A DNA stretch of 11,890 nt, from the NCBI GenBank assembly GCA_045586905.1, contig JAZNBF010000053.1, forward strand, positions 1 to 11,890. The letters run 5' to 3'. Each line of letters starts with the position of its first letter. Position 1 is the first letter of the stretch. Source of the stretch: RGIG1828 sp045586905 (lineage in GTDB: Bacteria > Bacillota > Clostridia > UMGS1810). Under the pieces are notes generated by a model. That model made no database searches, was not told the DNA's origin, and was given only the letters and a program-made list of their open reading frames with translations. This document shows positions 6,086 to 11,890 of this stretch, one piece after another. The position numbers and the translations under genes were made by a program.

Positions 6086-8081
6086 ACACAATTCGTTTGA
6101 AATTCTTTTCCATTTCATATTTTGTCATCGAAACACATATCGGTCTGCCATGGGGGCAGGTGTTGATGCTTTCAAAAGAGAGCACCTTTTCACACAGAGC
6201 TTCCATTTCGTTTTTCGAAAGAATGCTGTTGCCCTTTATGGCTCGCTTGCATGCAAGGGTGTGGAGCGCCTCTTCGGCAAAGCTTTTTTTGGCATCGGCA
6301 AAACCGTTTTTCAAAAGGTTTGCCACAGAGAGAAACAGATCCTCGGTGTCGTGGTCGCCAAATGCAAGGGGCACCGATCTTATCACAAAATCCGTCCCTC
6401 CAAAGCTTTCGCACTCAAAGCCGAGCGACGAAAACAGGTCTATGTTGTCATTTACTGCATCAAAGAGCTCCGGCGACACCGTCACTGTCTGAGGCAGAAG
6501 CAGATACTGCGAAGAAAGCTCTTTTTCTCTGAACTCTGCCACAAGCTCTTCAAAAAATATTCTTTCCTGAGCTGCGTGCTGGTCTACAAAGAGCATCTCG
6601 TCGCCCTTTTGCAGTATGATATATGTTGCAAAAACTTGTCCCACCACCAAAAAGTCAATTCCTGCCTTGAGCATGACGGGCATGGGTTTTTCTTCTTTTT
6701 GCTCTTCGTTTTGTGTTTCGTTTAAAACCCGGACTTCTTTAACTGCTTTTTCTTCCTCGGGTTCTTCTTTTTTCTCCGTTTCCTTAGAAGGCTTCTCTAT
6801 GGTCTCAGGCTCTTTTTTTTCATACACATTGTCTGCCAGAAAATCTTTTGAGCTCGAAAGGGAAGAAAGCTTTTCTTTTGTAATAAATGCGCCCGCAGAA
6901 ACAAAATCATCTATTGTCTTTTCTTTTTTCTCGGGTTCTTTCTTTTCGGCTATCTTTTCGTCGGTCTTATATTTTACATCTCTCAAAAGGTTGATGTCGG
7001 TCTGTGTTGCCGCGGGCACCTCTTTTTTGAAGGCATCGCCCGCAAAAGTCTTTGCAGGAGCTTGAGCATCTTTTGCAGTGATGCTTGGCACATGCTTTGT
7101 TTCACAAAGAGCATTTTTCACTGCCCAGTAAATAGCGTGATATATCTTTTTGTCGTCCGAAAAGCGCACCTGCATCTTGGTGGGATGCACATTGACATCC
7201 ACAAACTGTGCATTGAGGCGTATCTGGAGCACACTGAAAGGAAATTTGCCCACCATCATGCTGTTTTGGAAAGCTTCTCCCACAGCCGACGACATGACGG
7301 GGCTCTGAATGTAGCGCGAATTTATGAAAAAAACCTGACCGCGTCTGTCGCGCCTTGCAAGCGACGGATTGCCCACATAGCCCGTAACCTCTATGCCTTC
7401 GTCTGAGTAGTCAACACGGTTTACATTGTTTTTAAAATCTCTGCCATACACCACGCCTATTGCGCTCAGAAGCTCACCGTCACCCGATGATGCGCAGACG
7501 GTCTTTCCGCCCGATATGAGCTTTATCTTAACGCCCGGGTGGCTGAGCACCATTTTGTTTACCGTGTCATTTATTGCGGCAGTCTCCGATGCGTCGCTTT
7601 TCAAAAACTTCATTCTTGCAGGAGTGTTGAAAAACAAGTCTCTCACAATGATGGTGGTACCATCGGCACAGCCTGCCTCACTGCTTTCGGTTATGTCGCC
7701 GCCCTCTATGGTCACAGTTTTGCCAAAGGTGTTGTCTTTTGTTTTTGTAAATATGTCTACTCTTGCCACCGAGGCAATGCTTGCCAGAGCCTCGCCTCTG
7801 AAGCCGAGAGTGTAGATTGAATTCAGGTCTTCTTCGGTGCTTATTTTGCTTGTGGCATGGCGAAGAAAGGCAGTTTCCACCTCGTCGGGTTCAATGCCGT
7901 GACCGTCATCGGTAACACGGATGTAGGTCATGCCGCCCTTTTGCACCTCCACGGTCACATTTTTTGCGCCTGCGTCGATGCTGTTTTCTATAAGCTCCTT
8001 AACCACCGAGGCAGGTCTTTCCACAACCTCGCCTGCGGCTATCATGTTTGCCAAATTTTTGGGTAAGACATTAATTTTCAT
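6084..8081 (-). CDS. mutL: DNA mismatch repair endonuclease MutL
   Basis: A 665-residue MutL, which couples mismatch recognition by MutS to strand incision. The N-terminal GHKL ATPase has AAGEVVERPASVVKELIENS (15-34), DDGHGI (58-63), TSKI and GFRGEAL (93-99). A lysine- and glutamate-rich linker (roughly 345-460) leads to the dimerisation and nuclease domain. This has the metal-binding motif DQHAAQERIFFE (D500, E506, E511), ACK (C611), CPHGRP (642-647) and a C-terminal FKRIV, so it should nick DNA itself, as in organisms without MutH. QYLLLP (525-530), 25 residues after the DQHA motif, sits where B. subtilis MutL has its sliding-clamp motif. ATG 8081 is chosen by homology. A GTG at 8090 is possible; the only AGG lies 3 bases from the GTG and 12 from the ATG. 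It overlaps mutS by 11 bases. Confidence 0.96.
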   Translation of the reverse strand: MKINVLPKNLANMIAAGEVVERPASVVKELIENSIDAGAKNVTVEVQKGGMTYIRVTDDGHGIEPDEVETAFLRHATSKISTEEDLNSIYTLGFRGEALASIASVARVDIFTKTKDNTFGKTVTIEGGDITESSEAGCADGTTIIVRDLFFNTPARMKFLKSDASETAAINDTVNKMVLSHPGVKIKLISGGKTVCASSGDGELLSAIGVVYGRDFKNNVNRVDYSDEGIEVTGYVGNPSLARRDRRGQVFFINSRYIQSPVMSSAVGEAFQNSMMVGKFPFSVLQIRLNAQFVDVNVHPTKMQVRFSDDKKIYHAIYWAVKNALCETKHVPSITAKDAQAPAKTFAGDAFKKEVPAATQTDINLLRDVKYKTDEKIAEKKEPEKKEKTIDDFVSAGAFITKEKLSSLSSSKDFLADNVYEKKEPETIEKPSKETEKKEEPEEEKAVKEVRVLNETQNEEQKEEKPMPVMLKAGIDFLVVGQVFATYIILQKGDEMLFVDQHAAQERIFFEELVAEFREKELSSQYLLLPQTVTVSPELFDAVNDNIDLFSSLGFECESFGGTDFVIRSVPLAFGDHDTEDLFLSVANLLKNGFADAKKSFAEEALHTLACKRAIKGNSILSKNEMEALCEKVLSFESINTCPHGRPICVSMTKYEMEKNFKRIV

Positions 8082-10677
8082 CTGCTTCACTTACCTTTTT
8101 CTGCAATTTATAAAGCACGTTCAATGCTTCAATAGGTGTCAGGGTTTGTATGTCGATAGAAAGGATATCATTTTTGAGATCCTCATCTACCGTGACATTT
8201 CTTTTTGTGTCGCCCGATGGCGAAGATTCAGGTGCGTTTCCGTCTTCAATAAGAGCGAGCACCTCTTTTGCCCTGTCGGTCACTGCGGAAGGAAGTCCTG
8301 CAAGGAGGGCAACCTGTATGCCGAAGCTGTCGTCGGTGCCGCCTTTTATGATTTTACGAAGGAAGGTGATGTCGTCGCCTCGTTTTTTAACAGCAACCGA
8401 ATAGTTTTTGACGCCCTCTATCTTTTCTTCAAGCGCTGTCAGCTCGTGATAGTGGGTAGCAAAAAGAGTTTTTGCGCCAATGTGTCCGGAGTCGGCAATA
8501 TATTCTGCCACTGCCCACGCAATGGAGAGTCCGTCGAAGGTGGATGTGCCTCTGCCTATTTCGTCGTGGATGATGAGGCTGTTTTTTGTGGCGTGTTTGA
8601 GGATGTGCGCCACCTCGTTCATCTCCACCATAAAAGTGCTCTGGCCCGATGCCAGATCGTCCGATGCGCCAACCCTTGTAAACACTGCATCAACTGCTCC
8701 TATGGTGCACTCCGACGCAGGCACAAACGAGCCTATTTGCGCCATAATCACAATGAGGGCAGTTTGTCTCATGTAGGTCGATTTGCCTGCCATGTTGGGA
8801 CCGGTTATAATTGAAAAGCGACTGTCTGAGATGTTGAGATATGTATCGTTTGGCACAAAGAGCGAATCTTTGAGATTTGCCTCCACCACAGGATGTCTGC
8901 CGTCTTTTATTATGATGGTGTCGCCATCGTTAACACATGGCTTCACATAGCCTCTTCTCTCGGCAACAGTTGCAAGCGACGAGAGCGCATCAAGCACCGA
9001 CACAAGCTTGGCCGCCTCCTGCAAAGAGGAGAGAGCGTCCAAAATCGCCTTTTTTACGGTGAGGAAATTTTCATATTCGATGGCGTTCACTCTTTCGCGT
9101 GCATTGAGCACGCGCGCTTCGAGGTCTTTAAGTTCAACGGTTATAAACCTCTCGCCGCCAACGAGAGTCTGTTTTCTGATGTAGTCGTCGGGCACACGGT
9201 CGAGGTTTGACTTTGAGATTTCTATGTAATAACCAAACACACGGTTATATGCAACTTTTAAGTTTTTAATGCCTGTGCGCTCTTTTTCTCTTGCTTCAAT
9301 CCCGGCAATAATGCCTGTGCCGCCCTTTAAGATTTCCCTTGTCTGATCGAGCTCGGCGTCGAAGCCTTCTTTTATCATGCCTCCCTCTTTCACGGTTATG
9401 GGAGGGTCGTCTACAATTGCGCACGAAATGAGGAGTCTCAAGTCGGTAAAGGTGTCGAGACTTGTGGCAATCTGGCCGAGAAAATGGCTGTCACAACCCG
9501 AGAGTGCTTCTTTTATGACGGGTAAAGAGTCGAGGCTCTGACGGAGTGAGATAAAATCTCTTGCATTGCACGAGCCATACACAACTCTGGAGAGTATGCG
9601 CTCTATGTCATACACCTTTTTAAGAGCTTCGGTGATGTCTTCTCTCATAGCAAAATTGTTATAGAGCTCTTCCACTGCATCGCTTCTGAGCTTTATCTGC
9701 TTTGCGTCGGTGAGTGGACGGTCGAGCCACGATTTGAGCCTTCTTGCGCCCATGGCAGTTTTTGTACGGTCGAGGATGCCGAGAAGTGAACCTCTTTTTT
9801 CTTTTTCTCGCATGGTTTCGGTGATTTCGAGGTTGCGAAAAGAGCTTGCATCTATCTTGAGATGAGAGCTGCTTTCAATATATTTAAACCCTGTGAGATG
9901 CGAAAGGTTAATTTTCTGAGTTTCATAAAGGTAGGAAAGAAGACCGCCAAGAGCCATCATGCAAAGCTCTTTGTCATATATGCCCGCCTCCTGTGCCGCT
10001 CGTTTTCCAAACTGTGAGGCGATGTTTTCTTTTGCCTTATCCAATTCAAAATATTCGTCGGGAGCATATGCATCGAAAAAACTATGGCGCGCCTTGAGGT
10101 CCACAATGTCTTTGGCATGTGCTGCCGAGCCCGAATTGAGTATGATTTCGGTGGGAGCAAATGATGCAAGAAGGGTTACTAGCGAATTTTCGCCCGACTC
10201 TGCCTCTCCGTCCGACACAAACACCTCGCCCGTCGACACATCGGCAAAAGCAACGCCGAAAAAGCTGTCTTTCATGGCAACAGAGGCAAGAAAATTGTTT
10301 TTCTCGCCGTCGAGAGCGTTTTGCGAAGACGCTGTGCCGGGTGTGACAACCCTTATCACATCTCTTTTCACAATGTCCTTTGCCATTTTGGGATCTTCCA
10401 CCTGCTCGCATATGGCAACCTTGTAGCCTTTTTTGATGAGCTTTGCAATGTATCCGTCGGCACTGTGGAAAGGTACACCACACATGGGAGCTCTTTCTTC
10501 CTTGCCGCAGTCCTTGCCTGTGAGGGTTATTTCAAGCTCTCTGGAGGCTGTAATTGCATCATCAAAAAACATCTCGTAAAAATCGCCGAGACGGAAAAAC
10601 AAAATGCAATCCTTGTATTCTTCTTTAATTTCCAAATATTGTTTCATCATTGGAGTGTAATCGTTTTTCTTTTTCAT
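8071..10677 (-). CDS. mutS: DNA mismatch repair protein MutS
   Basis: An 868-residue mismatch sensor of the MutS1 type. Domain I carries the mismatch-reading F-x-E motif in GDFYEMF (F33, E35), followed by MCGVPFHSADGYI. Connector, core and clamp domains fill about 130-560. The ABC-type ATPase has Walker A GPNMAGKST (626-634), the signature-like VGASDDLASGQSTFMVEM, Walker B and the D-loop region IIHDEIGRGTSTFDG (702-716) and ATHYHEL (740-746). Length is typical (B. subtilis MutS is about 860). It is the first gene of the unit. Upstream is only an A-rich AGAAAAGAG stretch, with no strong ribosome-binding site, then AT-rich leader and repeats. I see no convincing promoter next to it. Confidence 0.97.
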   Translation of the reverse strand: MKKKNDYTPMMKQYLEIKEEYKDCILFFRLGDFYEMFFDDAITASRELEITLTGKDCGKEERAPMCGVPFHSADGYIAKLIKKGYKVAICEQVEDPKMAKDIVKRDVIRVVTPGTASSQNALDGEKNNFLASVAMKDSFFGVAFADVSTGEVFVSDGEAESGENSLVTLLASFAPTEIILNSGSAAHAKDIVDLKARHSFFDAYAPDEYFELDKAKENIASQFGKRAAQEAGIYDKELCMMALGGLLSYLYETQKINLSHLTGFKYIESSSHLKIDASSFRNLEITETMREKEKRGSLLGILDRTKTAMGARRLKSWLDRPLTDAKQIKLRSDAVEELYNNFAMREDITEALKKVYDIERILSRVVYGSCNARDFISLRQSLDSLPVIKEALSGCDSHFLGQIATSLDTFTDLRLLISCAIVDDPPITVKEGGMIKEGFDAELDQTREILKGGTGIIAGIEAREKERTGIKNLKVAYNRVFGYYIEISKSNLDRVPDDYIRKQTLVGGERFITVELKDLEARVLNARERVNAIEYENFLTVKKAILDALSSLQEAAKLVSVLDALSSLATVAERRGYVKPCVNDGDTIIIKDGRHPVVEANLKDSLFVPNDTYLNISDSRFSIITGPNMAGKSTYMRQTALIVIMAQIGSFVPASECTIGAVDAVFTRVGASDDLASGQSTFMVEMNEVAHILKHATKNSLIIHDEIGRGTSTFDGLSIAWAVAEYIADSGHIGAKTLFATHYHELTALEEKIEGVKNYSVAVKKRGDDITFLRKIIKGGTDDSFGIQVALLAGLPSAVTDRAKEVLALIEDGNAPESSPSGDTKRNVTVDEDLKNDILSIDIQTLTPIEALNVLYKLQKKVSEADEN

Positions 10678-10734
10678 TTTTTTCTCTTTTCTGTTTAATT
10701 TTATTTAAAGGTTTAAGATTTTTTCGGAGAGAGG
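10678..10734 (-). other. AT-rich leader upstream of mutS
   Basis: About 55 bases separate mutS from the first repeat module. On the minus strand it is A- and T-rich with TAAAAT near 10697-10705, but no -35 hexamer at normal spacing. A promoter for the nine-gene unit is expected in or beyond this stretch; I could not identify one with confidence. Confidence 0.4.
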
Positions 10735-10780
10735 TGTCTCCAAACTCTTCTCAGGGGAGCAGATCTCCCCTGCACCCCTC
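10735..10780 (-). repeat. Inverted single copy of the GC-rich hairpin module
   Basis: Read on the minus strand this matches the left tandem unit: GAGGGG, CAGGGGAG, a 5-base loop, CTCCCCTG, then AGAAGAGTTTGGAGAC, the last part being nearly the wording of the fourth left unit (348-367). The hairpin arms are 10752-10759 and 10765-10772. It joins repeat A at 10781 through the same AAAGAGAGGGG border seen at 115-126. The gene block is thus bracketed by inverted copies of this module. Confidence 0.85.
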
Positions 10781-11156
10781 TCTTTGCGCTTGATTTTTTA
10801 TGTTGACTTTTTTCGCTCGCTTTGAGCACGCAGTGACTTGCAAAAGTCTTTTGCAAACACTGCTAATTTTGATTGATAATAAGGGAACTTGATTTTATTC
10901 AATCAAAATTACTCTTTGCTCGCTTCAAAAAGCTTGCACCATAAAAAATATGCGCATTTACCCAAATCTTAAATGGGGTTTTCATTAAGTGGTATTATAA
11001 GTTTTAAATTTCTAAAAAAGTAACAAATTTAAGTAAATTTTATTTTTAAATATATTCCCCTTATCGCACTCGCTAATCCTTCAGTAAACCCACCTATGTG
11101 AGTCGCTCGGCATCTCCTCTCCGAAATTGGTGCTTTTTGCTTTGCAAAAATGCAAG
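10781..11156 (-). repeat. Structured repeat A (core plus AT-rich tail)
   Basis: First of two direct repeats. Its core (10781-10911) contains compound hairpin 2: outer GCAGTG/CACTGC (10830-10835 with 10858-10863) around an 8-bp inner stem TTGCAAAA/TTTTGCAA (10838-10845 with 10849-10856). Stem 1 is a 13-bp perfect pair TAATTTTGATTGA/TCAATCAAAATTA (10864-10876 with 10899-10911). The tail (about 10912-11100) is AT-rich and carries TATAAT on the minus strand at 10994-10999. A last hairpin TTTTTGC/GCAAAAA lies at 11134-11150. There is no credible gene: the short minus-strand frame across the tail is not conserved as protein and has no ribosome-binding site. Strand is given relative to the L core. 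Confidence 0.92.
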
Positions 11157-11165
11157 ATTTTATTT

Positions 11166-11186
11166 TACGGGGGAAGGTCCCCCGTA
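11166..11186. repeat. GC-rich hairpin between repeats A and B
   Basis: TACGGGGGA (11166-11174) pairs perfectly with TCCCCCGTA (11178-11186) around AGG. It holds the same place relative to repeat B, next to ACCCCCTCTTTGCGCTTGA, that the CAGGGGAG hairpin holds next to repeat A, with a different stem. It appears to be a divergent member of the GC-rich module. Confidence 0.8.
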
Positions 11187-11192
11187 ACCCCC

Positions 11193-11569
11193 TCTTTGCG
11201 CTTGATTTTTTATGTTGGCTTTTTTCGCTCGCTTTGAGCACGCAGTGACTTGCAAAAGTCTTTTGCAAACACTGCTAAATTTGATTGATAATAAGGGAAC
11301 TGATTTTATTCAATCAAATTTACTCTTTGCTCGCTTCAAAAAGCTTGCACCATAAAAAATATGCGCATTTCCCCAAAGTTTAAATGGGATTTTCATTAAG
11401 TGGTATTATAAGTTTTAGACTTCTAAAAAAGTAACTATTTTAAGTAAATTATATTTTTAAATATATTCCCCTTATCGCACTCGCTAATCCTTCAGTAAAC
11501 CCGCCTATGTGAGACGCTCGGCATTTTCTCTCCTAAACTGGCGCTTTTTCGCTTTGCGAAAAATGCGAG
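11193..11569 (-). repeat. Structured repeat B, direct copy of repeat A
   Basis: Aligns with repeat A at an offset of 412 then 411 bases, with about 23 differences in 376 positions by hand. Stem 1 is TAAATTTGATTGA/TCAATCAAATTTA (11276-11288 with 11310-11322): one T-A pair of A has become A-T by changes on both arms. The final hairpin is TTTTTCGC/GCGAAAAA (11545-11552 with 11556-11563), where B has an added C-G pair. Compound hairpin 2 (11242-11275) is identical to A. The minus-strand TATAAT is kept at 11405-11410. There is no credible gene. Confidence 0.93.
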
Positions 11570-11621
11570 GTTTCTCCGAGGAAACACCTCGCTCAGAGAA
11601 TTTCTGGGGAAACACTTTGAA

Positions 11622-11690
11622 GAAAGTAACAAATTTAAGTAAATTATATTTTTAAATATATTCCCCTTATCGCACTCACTAATCTCTCAG
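11622..11690 (-). repeat. Partial third copy of the AT-rich tail (C)
   Basis: GTAACAAATTTAAGTAAATT, the run around TTTTTAAATATATTCCCC and TTATCGCACTC match the tail of repeats A (from about 11020) and B (from about 11432) in the same orientation; similarity fades after CTAATC. The structured core that should precede it is missing, and an inverted core (L) follows instead. The spacer 11570-11621 holds a small imperfect hairpin (GTTTC/GAAAC) and nothing else I recognise. Confidence 0.85.
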
Positions 11691-11739
11691 AAACTCGCAT
11701 CATTTCAGATGGCGTACGCTTTTCGAGTAAGTAAAGTGC

Positions 11740-11870
11740 AAAATCGCACAAAATAAAATCATTTCCATTATTTTTGTGCGATTTTAATTGGTGGCGCAGA
11801 AGATTTCTGCGCGTCGCCAATGGCACAAAGCTTACGAAGAAAAGCCGACAGCTGAAATCAAGCGAAAGAG
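11740..11870 (+). repeat. L core: inverted, diverged copy of the A/B structured core
   Basis: Stem 1 is AAAATCGCACAAAA (11740-11753) with TTTTGTGCGATTTT (11772-11785), 14 bp perfect. Compound hairpin 2 is at 11787-11821. Between and after the stems it shares short blocks with the reverse complement of A: the loop ATAAAATCA...TTCC..TTAT, CAAAGC, CGAA, AAAAG, ACA and AATCAAGCG then AAAGAGAGGGG, in the same order and near-identical spacing. The stems themselves share no sequence. 11750-11890 is the right copy of the 141-bp terminal repeat. Confidence 0.88.
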
Positions 11871-11890
11871 AGGGGTTTCAGGGGAGAACT
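11750..11890 (+). repeat. Right copy of 141-bp perfect terminal direct repeat
   Basis: Identical to 1-141. Joining the ends here would give an 11,749-bp circle in which the L core runs directly into the 67-bp tandem array. Confidence 0.97.

Noticed and set aside
5368..6492. 374-residue plus-strand reading frame
   Set aside because: Antisense to miaA and mutL, both of which show intact family motifs on the minus strand.
7930..8814. 294-residue plus-strand reading frame
   Set aside because: Antisense to the mutS and mutL junction; no homology or start signals.
10925..10960. Ten-codon minus-strand frame (ATGCGCATA... to TGA) conserved in A and B as a possible leader peptide
   Set aside because: Conservation is no better than that of the surrounding repeat, the upstream GGG is a weak ribosome-binding site, and it is too short to judge.
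11029..11268. Minus-strand frames (79 and 60 residues, at 11029-11268 and 11644-11826) both containing SAIRGIYLKI
   Set aside because: The shared words come from the AT-rich tail repeat; upstream sequence differs and crosses hairpins, so this is repeat translation, not a protein family.
10781..11569. Repeats A and B as an insertion sequence, MITE or CRISPR array
   Set aside because: There is no transposase, no clear terminal inverted repeats with target duplication around each copy, and the unit length (about 412 bp) and internal hairpins do not fit CRISPR.

Overview
The window is a stretch of low- to mid-GC Firmicutes chromosome, most likely from an uncultured Clostridia member. The grounds are gene content and order: mutS-mutL-miaA joined to the Gram-positive division cluster yggS/ylmE-sepF-ylmH-divIVA, plus a MutL of the endonuclease type found in bacteria without MutH. 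I cannot place it below class level. No rRNA, tRNA, CRISPR array, transposase, integrase or replication gene is visible.

Layout. All nine genes lie on the minus strand, from mutS (ending at 10677) down to rsmA (stopping at 666), and look like one compact transcription unit: mutS, mutL, miaA, a membrane-anchored HlyD-like protein, a YggS/YlmE PLP protein, sepF, ylmH, divIVA, rsmA. Junctions are overlaps of 4 to 11 bases or gaps of 0 to 25 bases. The unit ends in a strong hairpin terminator at 622-661. Functionally it joins mismatch repair (MutS, MutL), tRNA and rRNA modification (MiaA, RsmA), a ribosome-associated S4 protein (YlmH) and division or cell-pole proteins (SepF, DivIVA), with one envelope protein of unknown role.

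The flanks (1-621 and 10678-11890) hold no credible gene but are dense in structured repeats. On the left is a four-copy 67-bp tandem array of GC-rich hairpins (121-388) and a 17-bp perfect hairpin (424-474). On the right are an inverted copy of the same GC-rich module, two ~375-bp direct repeats (10781-11156 and 11193-11569, about 94% identical by hand alignment), a partial third copy of their AT-rich tail (11622-11690), and an inverted, strongly diverged copy of their structured core (11740-11870). Comparing the copies shows conserved hairpin architecture with different stem sequences and paired compensatory changes. This is the most interesting signal in the window.

The first 141 bases and the last 141 bases are identical. 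The window therefore closes on itself as an apparent 11,749-bp circle whose gene-free arc is the repeat cluster. As the genes are all chromosomal housekeeping genes with no replicon functions, I read this as a repeat-mediated assembly loop, or less likely a recombination circle, rather than a plasmid.
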